A stretch of 64,000 nucleotides of DNA from Hermodice carunculata (lineage: Eukaryota > Annelida > Polychaeta > Eunicida > Amphinomidae), in contig OZ026625.1 in assembly GCA_964020975.1 (NCBI GenBank), forward strand, positions 42,606,794 to 42,670,793, in the 5' to 3' direction. Positions 1 through 11,035 of this stretch are shown here, piece by piece. How positions within the stretch are numbered: position 1 is the first letter of the stretch; each line of letters starts with the position of its first letter. A program made the position numbers and the translations under genes. The notes under the pieces are model-generated. The model did no database searches. It was not told the DNA's origin and saw only the letters and a program-made list of their open reading frames with translations.

Positions 1-770
1 TTGACCACATTCGATGCTAACATGCTATGTGAAATGAGTGACCTTGATTTATTTTTGTAAGGTCACTAGGCCTGTAAAGTTAACAGAGGGGATTTTGTAA
101 TGACAAAGTTTAGCTTCGACATCAATGGCAAAGCGAATGGAGCCTCCAGATCACAATTGCACTTGATAGTTTTTTAACATAAAACTGTACTTGGTAACCT
201 ACTTTTGGGGTCATCGTCACGTGACCCAATATTATGGACGTTGGTGCTTGTCATAGTTTAGTGTTTTTCTTTAATAACTCGAAAAGTTATCACCCGATCT
301 GAACAAGCTGACATTGTATAGAAAACTAGATACGGGGCGCATGTTTTGAACAGCAACAAGCTTTAGATCTGAGCTGAAGCGCAAGGTCAAATGACCAGTT
401 GAAAGAAAGAAATCCTGCTTTTAATGCTCTGCACCACACAGTTTTTAAGTTAGGCCCATATAACTTTTAGAACAAATCAAGTGTATGAAAATGTATCTCG
501 ACGTTAATGTTGGTGGCGCCACCTGTAGTATTTTTAACTCTTTTAGTGCCAATCACGTCTGAAGTCGATTTACTAAAGTCAAACTAGTCTGAGTTATCAT
601 TAGGATCTCAGATTCGTATTCCTCGTAAAAGACCTTTCATTCAAGTACCAGTATGCCTACAGTTGCAGCAAGAATACCCCATATCAACAGCTGTTCTCGG
701 TGTACATTGGGTGCATTGCGTCCAATGCGCGCCAGAAAAGGATTTTGTCAAAATGAATAAAATTAATACA
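1..770. other. Gene-free stretch with remnants of dispersed repeats
   Basis: No open frame of note and no recognised element. The stretch holds a TGACCTTGA half-site facing an AAGGTCA at 39-65 and further AAGGTCA-like words, a pattern repeated elsewhere in the window inside dispersed repeats. I see nothing that supports a gene. Confidence 0.5.
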
Positions 771-772
771 AC

Positions 773-930
773 ATCTAATAATCGCTGGACCGTAACCATT
801 TGAACAAACTCGGTAGAGACTCACCCAAGATCCATCGCCACCAAACTTGTACTGGATCTGGTTCACGGTTTTGGAGATGGCCAAAATATGAGTTACCACT
901 GCATTGATATTGATTCTAAAAATAAACAAA
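773..930 (+). repeat. Dispersed repeat family A, single copy
   Basis: A copy of the commonest repeat in the window. Diagnostic blocks are a 'ggaccgtaaccatttgaac' box, a 'ggtagagactcaccc' box, a block reading as 'ccaccaaacttg', and an end block close to 'cggttttggaga'. The same ordered blocks occur near 8.5, 8.7, 9.45, 11.05, 11.25, 32.6, 33.15, 44.03 and 62.65 kb, and in reverse orientation at 53.5-55 kb. The 81-residue frame on its minus strand is conceptual translation of the repeat, not a gene. Confidence 0.7.
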
Positions 931-968
931 GAGGTGTAAATAAAACCTAAAATTCACTAGGCCGTTCT

Positions 969-1140
969 AGTCCATGAGCCAGACTGAAAATTGGTACCAT
1001 CTGAGGGCACCAAACGAAACGTTTATACCTGTGTTGGTACACCTTAGGGTATAACAAAAATGCATGATGGACTTTCCAGAAGCCCAGCTGGAGCCCGTTA
1101 TTGCAATTTTAAGATTTTATACCTAGACATCCCAAAAATG
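969..1140. repeat. Left arm of a long imperfect inverted repeat
   Basis: The stretch from 'agtccatgagc' through 'accatctgagggcaccaaac' reappears inverted at 5510-5685. Similarity continues inward with gaps, including a shared 'gcatgatggactttyc' block. The arms enclose about 4.4 kb containing the Penelope-like element. They may be the ends of a DNA transposon into which that element jumped, or two copies of one repeat in opposite orientation. Confidence 0.6.
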
Positions 1141-1822
1141 CTGTATATGGTGAATCGTGTTTTGTTATAGTTAGCCTCTACATTATAATAATACTTGAAA
1201 TATACATATTATGTTTGTATCCAGTTAACAGCTGGCACAATGAACTTCATGCGACCTAAAAATACTACAAGAATCCACACGGGCAAGAAAAAAGCCATCA
1301 TTATACCCACATTGAATGGATTTTTTTAAGGGGGGGGGGGGTTGCTGCGCTCAGCTTGTAGATCAAGTATTACATTTCTGCAATTTCAATACCTCATGAA
1401 TACATGGTCCAAATCTCTTGAAAAATGGTGCAAACATGCCTCTGGGTCATTCTTTGATCCCTAGATTTTTTTTTGTCCTTGACCCTATATTCAAGGTCAC
1501 ATCCTTGTGGAGGATATAACCGGTAGGCCTGCAGAGATTATTTCTCCATTGTAAGGCACATACACATCCTGGTAAATTTCACATTCTTTGCATGTATAAT
1601 CTCACTTTCCTTTATTTTACTATTTGAAGGTGATTATGTACTGCATGATGGTGACTAAATCTTAATGACCTTGACATTACTCTGAAGGTCACACACTTGT
1701 GGGCAGGTACATTTAGGATTTTTGTTACATAAAATTATATGAAAGGAGACAAAATCCGTTTTAAACACAGTTATCCACAGCATTTATTTCTATTCTTACC
1801 AGTCCTCTATGATGTATGGTGA

Positions 1823-1825
<3 letters not shown>
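1141..1825. other. Gene-free stretch with AAGGTCA-type repeat
   Basis: It contains a G homopolymer near 1329-1341 and a repeat rich in facing AAGGTCA motifs (1474-1499, and TGACCTTGA near 1669-1677). It resembles the segments at 44.1-44.4 kb and 55.07-55.3 kb. No gene is visible. Confidence 0.5.

Positions 1826-1874
<49 letters not shown>
1826..1874. repeat. (TA)n microsatellite
   Basis: About 24 TA units without interruption. It directly touches the 3' end of the Penelope-like element, so it may be either the target site or a product of the insertion. Confidence 0.95.
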
Positions 1875-1878
<4 letters not shown>

Positions 1879-2182
1879 CATTTTTCTGCGTTTCAGACAC
1901 GACCGGTTTCAGCATTTTTATGCATTGTCAAGCTCCATAACGCATAGATGTTGAAATAATTTTCAGTCCAGTATAATCTTGACTTTATCTGCTGTTATAG
2001 TGAAATCTTTAGCATAGAAGCGCATTATGATGTTCATTTATCACGTTACTGATTTAGGCCTATTACATGACGTCATTGCCATATCAATTAATAATAAACG
2101 TATCGTAATGAAAATAGTCATTATTTGTCCCAGATTACTATAATTAGTAAATTACACTTTTCAGTCTAGGCTTGTATTTACG

Positions 2183-2520
2183 TTAAAATATGAATTCTTT
2201 TTGCTCTCTTTCCATGTCAGAATCATTCGACATCTGATATATGGGACATACAAAGAATTTAGGCACAAGAATAGAACAACTATCAATATGTTCACTGAAC
2301 TGGATTTGCCGTGTCTCAGGCACCCGTATTTGCTGTCTGTGGACAGTCATGCGCCTGCGTAGTTCGTTGCCTGTAGATCCAATGTATACCTCATTGCATC
2401 CTCTGCAGACAATCGCATAAATCAAATGTTTACTCAAACAGTCCATTTCTGTTCTAATTTGAAAGTTGGGAGCTTTCCTGTTGTGTCCAGCGAAATTGTG
2501 TCAGTAACTATCATGTTTAT
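2183..2520 (-). pseudogene. GIY-YIG endonuclease domain of the Penelope-like element
   Basis: The open part is 87 residues. It shows IYAIVC at 9-14 (the GIY position), C14-x2-C17, VYIGST at 20-25 (the YIG position), an arginine cluster at 30-32, H36 and H53. These match the Penelope version of the GIY-YIG nuclease, which has a cysteine pair between the two motifs. The nuclease nicks target DNA to prime reverse transcription. Upstream DNA to about 2520 continues the domain in the same sense. The identification is strong; function of this copy is unlikely because the element is broken. Confidence 0.85.
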
Positions 2521-2811
2521 ACAATTCTCACAAACGAGGAAGGCCACATTTTTTGCTCCTGCCTTGACTGGCCCTTGATTCAAAGTTTGCTCTCGTAAAA
2601 TTTTATTTGAAATTACGAGGCTGTCATTGGCTTGAAATAAAATTCAGATTTTTAAATATTTCTCCAAGTGAGGAATCCATTTCCAAGATTGTAAGGGTTT
2701 TACGTATTTGTGGTATTATCACAGGATTGTTAGGATTGTATCTTGTGATCTTGATCAGATTTTTGTCATCCCCCTTGTAATTTTTGCGGTCCTTTCTTTA
2801 TGATTCTTATG

Positions 2812-4054
2812 TTACACTAGTCTTAAAGCTCGCAGAATACCAATTGAAATGAGTGATTCTAGGTAGTCCCTGGCTTTTAGAAAATTTCCCAGTTCATCCA
2901 GATGCGTTGCTTTTCTATTTGTATTTTCTACAATTGTACAGATCCTTCTTGCTTCATTATATGGGATATTTGTCTTAATGTGCCGTGGTTGACATGAATT
3001 GAATGACACATACTGATGAGTATCTGTATTCTTGTAGCATATATCCAATGAAATCTTTCCATCATGTAGAAGAACTTTCAGGTGTAGATATTCTAATTCA
3101 CATTGACTATATTTCGTTTCATATTGAATACTTGGTTCAAGCTGATTTAAAAATTGGTGAAAACCGTGTAAATCTGATAGCGACTTTGTCCAAATTATAA
3201 AACAGTCATCTAGATAACGTTTCCAGTTCCTTTTAAAAAACATGGCGAAGGATTCGGATGTATTTCTAAGTTTTTCGTATGATAAAACTTCTAGATATCC
3301 AAGACTAAGTGTTGCATCAGTTGGTGCACATTTAGTTCCCATTGCACTCCCTTTTTTCTGTATGTAGTATTCTTAATCAAATCTGAACAAATTATTTCCT
3401 AATATTAGTGAAAGACCTTCCACAATAAATTCTCCTGTGAAACGTTGATTTTTTTGTGTCAGGATATTTGTTCAGCCAGTATTCAATCGCACGCTTTCCT
3501 AACTCATGAGGTATGTTACTATATGAATCAATCACATCAAAACTGACTAAATACCGATCCTTGACTTGCTCTCGTCGATATTGTCACACACGTAGCTGTT
3601 GACATGCAATAAGTACGGTTTTAAAATTTCGTTTATGAGTTCACTAAGCCTGCTCGTATTGCATACATGTCCTGCGACGATTGGTCGGAATTTTCAATCT
3701 GTAGGTTGAATAATATGTACATATATTTACCATCTTGTTCATTTATAGCTTTTTTTTAGTAATATCAGACTTATGAACTTTCGGTAAGCCGTATAAATTA
3801 CTTGTGTTTGACTGCAAGCCATCCAGATAATTTCTTTCTTTCGTTGTAAAGATGTTACGATATTTGTCAATACATTTACTTAATTTATCACTCACTTTAT
3901 TTTCTCTGTCTGGTTCGCATCGCTCATGAAATTGTTCATCATTAAGTAATGATTTTAGCTGAACAGCATAATAATCAGTGTGCATAATGATAACTGCTCC
4001 ATCCTTGTCTGCTTCGTTAATTATGATAGAATTGTCAGTTTGCAATTCATTCAT
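2812..4054 (-). pseudogene. Reverse transcriptase of the Penelope-like element
   Basis: Two long open pieces (4054-3743 and 3342-2812) and the DNA between them carry the RT. The first piece has the 'EADKDGAVIIM' block and 'LYGLPKVHK', both typical of Penelope RT N-terminal motifs. The second begins with 'AMGTKCAPTDA' and carries the catalytic YLDD at residues 43-46, followed by thumb-region sequence with 'SFNSCQPRHIKTNIPYNEARR', cut here to its key part HxKxxIPYxxARR. These features separate it from LINE RTs (FADD) and LTR RTs (YxDD in a different context). Confidence 0.88.
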
Positions 4055-4151
4055 AGGCTGTAGCCTCTTTAGTTAAATTGTTTTTGTTGGTGGGTGAAGG
4101 TACTTTGTGGAGAGAGTGCGCAATTTCTTTCAGTCTGTCAATACATTTTTC

Positions 4152-4825
4152 TTATGTCTCATTTTGACTTTTAGGAGGAGTGAAAGAACTTTTTCCTTTG
4201 ACCAGTGATTCATCCCATTCCGTATCTGTATTGTGGAAAAATTCTTTCAGACGTAATGTACGACAAAATTTTAAAATATCACCCACTTGTTCTTCTGTGT
4301 CTTTTCTTGGTGTCGATGTGAATTTCAATCCCTTTTTAAGCAACTTTACTTGTCATTGTGTCAATTGTTTGCTTGATAAGTTTATAATTTTAACAATAGA
4401 TGTATTTGAAGTTAATATCTTCTTGGCTGCTGCTGTTGGTGGTATTGTTGCGCTCTTTCTCTCCGTCTGTTGTATCTTTGCTCTTTTTGGTAGGTGTCTC
4501 TTGCTTCTCTTGATTGTCTCTGGTTTGTTTGTGATCTTTGTCCTCTTTGATTTGTGTAGCCTTTTTGCTCTTGCAGAGGGCGCCATCGTGTATTTGGGTG
4601 TGGTCCTCTCTCTAAAGTAGGAAATTCCTCTTCAATTTCTACATTTAGGCCTAGTTCATATCTCTGACCTTGGTTTTGTCTGTCCAATAGGTCTGTGCCA
4701 TGTCTAGGTTGAAATACTTGAAATCTATTGTATGTGGGAAAGTCTACGTTTCTTCTGTTTTCATTAATAGCTACCATTGCAAAGGTTCCTCGTCTGTTGT
4801 TTCTAAATGGTTCCATACATTGCAT
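4152..4825 (-). pseudogene. N-terminal region of the Penelope-like element
   Basis: The nearer block (4343-4152) reads 'LLKKGLKFTSTPRKD' and 'FCRTLRLKEFFHNT', the conserved segment found ahead of Penelope RT. Further upstream are a lysine/arginine-rich frame (4586-4353) and an overlapping arginine/glutamine-rich frame of 137 residues (4825-4412). The latter has many NQR and QRR runs and a QHHQQQQP-like end. Such basic tracts could bind RNA, but I do not recognise a domain in the Q/R-rich part, and it may be out of frame with the rest. Confidence 0.6.
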
Positions 4826-4830
4826 GGTTA

Positions 4831-5509
4831 AACATTGACAAATGTTATTTGTCCTTTAATTCTGATGCCATGCCCATACAATGAACCTACAGCTATTGCA
4901 CATAATAGTTTGGTTTTGTAATATTTACAATCAAGAGTAATCTACATTCATATCAACAACCTGCATCTAATTGATTTTGTATGTTCAAATTTACAATTCA
5001 ATTTGGCCAAAAGGTGGTATCTGTTGTGATATGCTAATATGTGTAATGTAAATTAGATATATAGCGAGAGTAAAAAACAATATACGTACGTCGCGGTATA
5101 CATTTTCTTGCATATGGGTAACCCTAGCTTGTATATGGGTTCCAACTTCTCCAAACAGGGAGGCTGCCTTATTGATTGGCACTTCTCTTACCATGAATAA
5201 ATATTGATTAGCATTGTTTAGCAGTGTATGAAAGTTCTTCAAAGCTGCTTAGCGGTTGTTTGGATGAGGCATATATTGACCTGTTCAAATTACCTTATTC
5301 TACAATCTTTAACACTTTCACTATTATGAATCTATATTGATTAGCAATGATTAGCAGTCTTTGCACATTTATTAAAATTGATTAGCACCTCCATTTCCTC
5401 AAGTTTCCATTTCAATTAACAAACTGTAATTCAAATATTGCTACCTTTTGCCTTGTGACATGTATACTCATCAAAGGAATCACTATGCAGATTTTTTTTT
5501 CACCTTTTA
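4831..5509. other. Gene-free AT-rich stretch
   Basis: Between the start of the Penelope-like element and the right inverted arm. A repeated 'gattagca' word occurs near 5210, 5340 and 5375, but nothing else is recognisable. Confidence 0.4.
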
Positions 5510-5685
5510 TGCAAAATAACATACATCTATTAAATTGCGTATACTGACTAAAAGCTGTGCCGCAGAAAAGTCCATCATGCTGTTTTGAGTTCCTGAGACA
5601 TACACCAATCAAAAAAGCATTGTTAAGTTTGGTGCCCTCAGATGGTACCAATTGGTCAAAATTGGGCCCTCAGCTCATGGACTAT
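5510..5685. repeat. Right arm of the long imperfect inverted repeat
   Basis: Reverse complement of 969-1140. The best-matched core is 5629-5683, containing the 'gcccTcagatggtacca' block and ending at 'agctcatggact'. An extra 10-15 bases separate two blocks relative to the left arm, which points to old divergence. Confidence 0.6.
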
Positions 5686-7440
5686 TCTATGCACTTTCTT
5701 TTTCAATTTACCCGACAAATTTGATGTCATAGGCGGTGTCAAGAGTCTGATGTTAAGTGCTGTCACTTTTTTTATCCAGCAACACGGGCCATGTAACCAT
5801 ACAGTAAGCATAGTGGTGCAACACAAGCTAGTGCACTCAGCTATGCTTCTGGGCATGATTTCACGCTAGGCAAGTGTATTTTTTCTGGCCTTCGATCATG
5901 TATATCAGTTGTATCATGTTTTGTCATATAGGTTTGTTCCATTCAAACATTTTGATATAATTGAAACAACAAAATCTGGTTAAAACATCAATAACGACGT
6001 GACGCATCGGAGACAGCAATCAATTTATCTTGTTTATGCAAATCTTCCTTTCGTAACCGTGGCGAAACTAGTCTAAATCTTAAGTTTTATCCATTTGATA
6101 AGAATACACTGATTTTCTTAACGCAATATCGTAAAAGCCATCCGCCAGTATGCAAGTTTGTCAATGATAAAATGCACACGCCTGCAGGTAAATAAACATT
6201 GCTGGCCAGCGGGAAGCTGAGGAAGTCCATTGAAGGTTACCTTCGTTTATCCGATGACAGACTCAGACGACTCAGTTACGGAGCCTGACACAAGTGCGCT
6301 CTAATTGAATTGGTGCAGATGAATCTCCGTTCAAAATCAAACTATGCTCTGCCACCTAGCGTTAGGGGGAAAAGCTATATTATCGACCAATTTGTAGTGC
6401 ACCATCTGGCGTCAATTGGAACAAACGATGCCACACTGGTTTTGTGAAGCATCGTCTGATTGGTATCAATTGGCTTGAAAAAATTGGTTTTAACGCACCG
6501 AGCCAGGGATTCGAATGGTATACTTGTGTCAGACTTTGTAAGGGGTAGCCGTCCGAGTCTCTCATGAGGTAAGGCTCGCGTTGCGCGCGGCTTCCAATCG
6601 ACACCGCCAACGATGGCAAAAGATGTTCAAATACATGTCGGATGAACCCGATAATGGCGTGTTAGAGGAATTAAATCAAGCTTTAGTATGGCAGAAAATC
6701 ACTGTACAATGTTGTATTTTCCAGAAATGTATGTTTCCGTTTTATTTTAGCGATTCCGCGATTCCAGGATCGTGGAAGCTGAACATCTCTGAGCATGACT
6801 CATCGAGCTTTCAGCAAATAAAAACAAGTGTGCACAGTTTCTGCAGGGCAAAGTCGCAGCTTTGGTGGTTTCAACTAATGGATTAACTGTTACACCCTGT
6901 CTATTTACAACGAAATTGTAATGCATGGACAAAATCTCGGTGAATAAAAAAATGCGTGTGCGCCAGTGAAAAAATGAAAATGCCAATGGCAATGTCAATC
7001 TGCACACATCACGGCAAATTTAAACTCAGGTGTAATTATATACTGTGAAGACCATTTTTTCACGGGTTCTACTCCTGGAGGATTTGTATTTTGGACCTAT
7101 CACTCAAACTTTAAAGTCACTATTTTTGTTATAATTGCTATCCATACCGTGTTAAAAAAGTGTTTAACACAGGGTGCTTATAATGTAGACCTATTCAGTG
7201 GGTTAGAAGCGCCACCGAAATAAGCGAATTAACAGTGTTACCTAATTTATGAATTTCATTATATTTGGAACAACCTTATCAAATTCAATGATACGTTAAT
7301 CTGTTATAAGTTTGGTACCATACTATCGACGCCACGCGACCTTCCATTACTACGCATGATCGTGGGCGACAGTGCTTTAAACGAACGGGCACAAAATGTG
7401 AAAACACACACCCGTTGCCTGTCTCGGATTCAACATTCTA
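5686..7440. other. Gene-free stretch
   Basis: No frame longer than about 100 residues and no known domain. A 'ccagggattcgaat' word near 6503 resembles a tRNA B box in reverse, but no matching A box or tRNA fold accompanies it. The frames at 6581-6886 and 6747-7007 overlap on opposite strands and carry no motif. Confidence 0.4.
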
Positions 7441-7444
7441 TTTA

Positions 7445-7690
7445 AGTATAGACACATTCGTGTGACATGGATTTTGAAAGAATTAGTATAAGTATTGACT
7501 TATCGAGTCAATCTCCATGGCACAGATGTTGGCGTATACTTCTTACCTTGTCTGGGGTGAAGAACTCGGAGAAAACCACCGTGCACGGTTAAAGTGCTAG
7601 GAACTTTTTCCACATGCTGCCCAGGACGAGAGTCGAACCCGGGTCGCAGAGGTGACAGGCGAGCGTCTTACCGCTCAGCCAACCGTACAC
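7445..7690 (-). mobile_element. tRNA-derived SINE, copy 1
   Basis: Read on the minus strand, a tRNA-like head has 'TTGGCTGAGCGGTAAGACGC' (A box) and a B box GGTTCGACTC at about 7630-7640. It is followed by a body with 'CCACCGTGCACGG' and 'CCATGGCACAGATG', and a tail containing 'AATCCATGT' and 'TGTGTCTATACTT'. The same order occurs in the copies at 36.8 and 46.5 kb. The total is about 245 bp. RNA polymerase III would read from the head. SINEs are non-coding and depend on a LINE partner for movement. Confidence 0.88.
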
Positions 7691-8150
7691 GTATGTTCCT
7701 GCCCTGAACACAACATTTCGTATTGCCACTGCGCAGCACCTGTCGTGAACAAATTAAGCAGAAGCCTTGAATCAAAACAGCAGAGATAATTTCCCAGCGA
7801 TTGTTTGATGGTGCAGAGGAAGCAGTTTGATTTTTTTACCATGTTGCTGTGGTTCATGTACTGAATATCAAGTCAGACATACTCATGCCACACAAAATCT
7901 CTTGAACATTGGGAAAACGGCAAATTCACGAAAAATGATATATAAGCAAAAAAAAAAACCCCGTTACTGAAGCACATATCTTTTATATAATGGCCAGTCC
8001 AAGAGCTATTTTACGTCCCCAATCTCAAAATGCCTGCAATAAGCAAATTGGTCTTCGTGTCTGGCTATCGTTTTGCCCCAGGCTGCTCATATTCGATGTC
8101 TCAGCGTAGACGGGAAAGTGGACACACAACCTCGTCCATAAAAGCAGCCA
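7691..8150. other. Gene-free stretch
   Basis: Nothing recognisable apart from short A-runs near 7950. Confidence 0.4.
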
Positions 8151-8151
8151 T

Positions 8152-8306
8152 AAAAAGAAAAAACAAAAACAAAAAACAAAAAACAAAAACAAAAAAAATA
8201 CACAAAAAACAAACAAAACAAAAAAGAAAGCAAAAAACAAAACAAAACAAAATAAAACTAAACAAAAAGCACACACAAAAAATAGATAATTAAAAAAAAA
8301 AAAAGC
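8152..8306. repeat. A-rich (A,C) low-complexity tract
   Basis: Irregular AAAAC and AAAAAC units with a poly-C run at its right edge (about 8311-8322). Similar tracts sit beside copies of dispersed repeat A at 8.58-8.68, 10.97-11.04, 11.51-11.64, 32.90-32.95 and 33.06-33.13 kb. The lysine-rich or phenylalanine-rich frames seen here on both strands are artefacts of composition. Confidence 0.9.
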
Positions 8307-8369
8307 AAACAACCCCCCCCCCCACTAAAATTCGAAAAACAATGCAGCGCCAACTGGGGGAGACACATT

Positions 8370-9260
8370 AACAACAAAAGGTCCTTAGGAGTGTCCCTGT
8401 ATGATTTCGAAGCAATTGATTGAGAGGTTTGGAAGAATATTTTTTATTTTTCAGATTTAACCCAAAAAGGACAAAAATAATCATAAAAAATTCAAAACTC
8501 CTTGGAGCGTGACCATTCGAACAAAATTGGTGGAGGCCCACTAGAAGAACATATCCACCAAAATAGCAAAAACACCAAACGAAAAAAAAACAAAAAAACA
8601 AAACAAAAAAACAAAAAAAAAAAAAAAAAAAAAAAAAACCAAAACAAAAAAAAAAAAAAAAAAAAACCAAAAAAAAATTGCATGTTTGGATTTGACCAAA
8701 AATGCACAAACAAATTCATTAAAAATCCAACAATTACAGAAGCTTGACCATTTGAACAAACTAGGTAGAAAGCTCCCCAATGTACGTTTTTAACAAGTGC
8801 GAAGTCAACGTACGCATTTGTTTTGGAGAAGAAGTCAAAAATGTGAATTGTTGACGCCAGATGACGGAAAATGGGCCGGGGACGACAACGGACGAACGAC
8901 CATAAGATTAACGTTCCTACTGACAAGTCAGGTAACCTAAAATTATTCTTCTCCAAAACCGCCAGCCAATTGCTCCAACATATGGCAGGGACACCTCTAG
9001 GGACCCTTTTTTCTAAATTTCACGAATTTTGCATGTTTTCGCTATATCATAGTTTTTCCCTAACACCATTATTTAGATGAACACTTGAGAAAATGTATCT
9101 TGTGGGAGGGTTAAACAAAGTTGTTTACTAGGTGGGTATACTCTGGACCCTGATTTAAAACAAATTTTTCAATTCAGGTACCTGTCAGTTGACGCATGTA
9201 TTTCTATTAATTGCTGTGCAAGTCAATGAGGATTGCAATGGAAATTCACAGTCTAGACAT
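8370..9260. repeat. Cluster of dispersed repeat A in opposed orientations
   Basis: Forward copies lie at about 8370-8560 and 8690-8935, separated by an A-rich tract (8575-8680). From about 8940 to 9255 the sequence is the reverse orientation of the family: it matches the block order seen at 53.6-53.8 kb, including a 'gtcaatgaggattgcaatg' end. The two orientations therefore meet head to head near 8938. Confidence 0.65.
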
Positions 9261-9299
9261 GTAAGGTTATCCGAGCTCAGGACTGTCCAGTCCTCTTGT

Positions 9300-9640
9300 T
9301 TCTATTTTTTTTAAATTATTCTGCTCAGGCAACCTACAGAACAATTCAAAAATCGGCAAAACAAACTAATATCACCTCAGTTTGTTTTAAAGATGTTTTA
9401 AAGATTTTTACAACAAATTGACAAAACAATTCACCGAAAATAAAAATCATTGCAGCATGAATATTGGAGCAAGTTTCCTTTGGTGACCCAGCAACTTTTA
9501 AGTAATTCTGGTTGACAGTTTTGAAGAAGAAGTTAAAAAAAGTTATCAAGCATTGCAATCTTCATTACTTCCATATTAATTGTAAAGAAAACCAATGTGT
9601 GCATATAACTGACAAGTACCGGCATTGGAAAAATCAGGTA
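9300..9640 (+). repeat. Dispersed repeat A, diverged copy
   Basis: It shows the 'cattgcagcatgaatattgg' box, a 'ctggttgacagttttgaaga' box, and an 'actgacaagta' end block like those that close the copies at 8.9 and 11.4 kb. The copy is more diverged than its neighbours. Confidence 0.5.
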
Positions 9641-9644
9641 TCCA

Positions 9645-10620
9645 CGGTAATTCCACCCTGTGAACCACCCAGTCGGTTTGCAGTGTGTTCTGACTGCGTT
9701 TGATGGCACAAAAGATGACTAGGCAGTCCACACAAGCTACGCAAGTCTGCAATGGAATAGACAACTGTGCAGGTTTGTGTGTTCGTCAACTTCAAGCTTT
9801 TATTCTTTCCTTCCGGTACATCAACTTGGTTGATAACAGCTCTGGTGAGGCTCGGTTCCCCTCAGCTCTTCACAACTCTTTATAGTGAGAGTTACCTCGC
9901 TGCCGTGCATGGCAAATATATCTCCTTTTATACACAGTTATGACTCGTGAACAATGGAAAGTCCCATGGAAAACTGCTACGCAGCAGAATTATCTGCCTA
10001 GATCCAATTACAACCAGTTAAATCTTGTTCTTATTAAGTTTCATGTAAACAAACTATGACTCAGTGATCTTAAAACCTTAAATTAGGTTTCTGTTTTACT
10101 GTATACTGGTTCCCTCTATCGGTTTTTGTGTATTTTAAATTTCCCCTCCTTCTATTTTCATGACGGAAATGACATATCAAGGTGAACAAGTTAACTCTCA
10201 AACATGATAGGAAAGACTGCCTCTTTATATGTACAGAATTGTCATGATCAATGCAGTCTCAATCTACAATTGAAATATTATTTAATTAATTCTGAAAAGA
10301 ATTAATTCCAATTCTATACAACACATTTCCATGGACTGCACAATCTCCAATCCATCACTGTCATAGATAATTGTTATATCTTGTAACTTATTCCACATCC
10401 TGTACTGACTTATTATCTCGTGACTGTATCTAGGTTATGTTGTTGCACAACGCCCATCCTGGATTTCATAGGTTGGGTTTTCCAGTGCGTCAGCTATTAT
10501 AATATTTCACAATATTACTACTACTACTACTACTTTTACACTCTGGGGACCTCCACTGTTCTGTCAATAACAATTCAACCTTTAGGGGGTCTCACTGTAC
10601 TTCGCCTGATACAATCATAA
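9645..10620 (-). mobile_element. Possible solo LTR, old
   Basis: On the minus strand a TATAAAG element (about 9884-9878) is followed some 75 bases later by an AATAAA signal (about 9804-9799). This is the spacing of promoter and polyadenylation site inside an LTR. No retroelement coding sequence adjoins it and the ends are not fixed. It sits inside dispersed repeat A, which would fit an insertion. A (ACT)n run lies near 10515-10535. It could instead be a promoter-like accident. Confidence 0.3.
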
Positions 10621-10744
10621 CTTCCAATCAGAATCACTGTGGTTATTTTCTTGAGCCAACCAGATCTTTACAATTCATTAGGGTAATCCCCTAAGAGAAG
10701 AAAAAGTCCCTATTATTAGGTATGGGGTAAAGACTTTAAAACCT

Positions 10745-11004
10745 GGTGAACAAGTTCTTATCACACTTTCACAGCTTTCCAACAAGTTTCAGAACAACCT
10801 GATTTGCAGTTTTGAGAAGAAATCGAAAATGGCACAAACACACACAAATCCACATACAGAAAAAAAAATGTCAGCACCACCAAACACCTGGTAAACAAAT
10901 GAAGGTCCATGTTTTCACAGTCGTGTCTGCACAATTTTGAAGCAGATTTTTTTTTTCAACATTTGACAAAAAAACAAAAAAAAACCCAACAAAAAACAAA
11001 AAAC

Positions 11005-11035
<31 letters not shown>

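Larger units (their letters stand above)
1875..4830 (-). mobile_element. Penelope-like retroelement (GIY-YIG type), broken
   Basis: In minus-strand order the element shows a basic N-terminal region (4825-4353), the conserved N-terminal block with a 'FCRTLRLKEFF' motif (4343-4152), reverse transcriptase (4054-2812) and a C-terminal GIY-YIG endonuclease (to 2183). A 300-base 3' tail contains a 'gctgaaaccggtcgtgt' box before the (TA)n tract. Penelope-like elements copy RNA by target-primed reverse transcription using this RT plus GIY-YIG pair. The domain order (RT then endonuclease) is that of the canonical Penelope group. The reading frame is broken in several places, so this is a dead copy, although every domain is still recognisable. 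About 3 kb matches a near full-length element. No direct terminal repeat was found. Confidence 0.88.

Noticed and set aside
1875-4830. Hammerhead ribozyme, known in some Penelope-like elements
   Set aside because: No CTGATGA core paired with GAAA was found on the element strand; a CTGATGA word at about 3011 is on the opposite strand inside RT codons.
6480-6600. tRNA-like B box in reverse near 6503
   Set aside because: No A box at the right distance and no shared body with the SINE family.
7600-7690. tRNA gene suggested by A- and B-box sequences (also at 36.78 and 46.6 kb)
   Set aside because: All three are followed by the same body and tail, so they are SINE heads rather than tRNA genes, and the acceptor stem does not close.
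8025-8960. Phenylalanine- or lysine-rich frames of 80-150 residues
   Set aside because: They are translations of A/C-rich low-complexity DNA.
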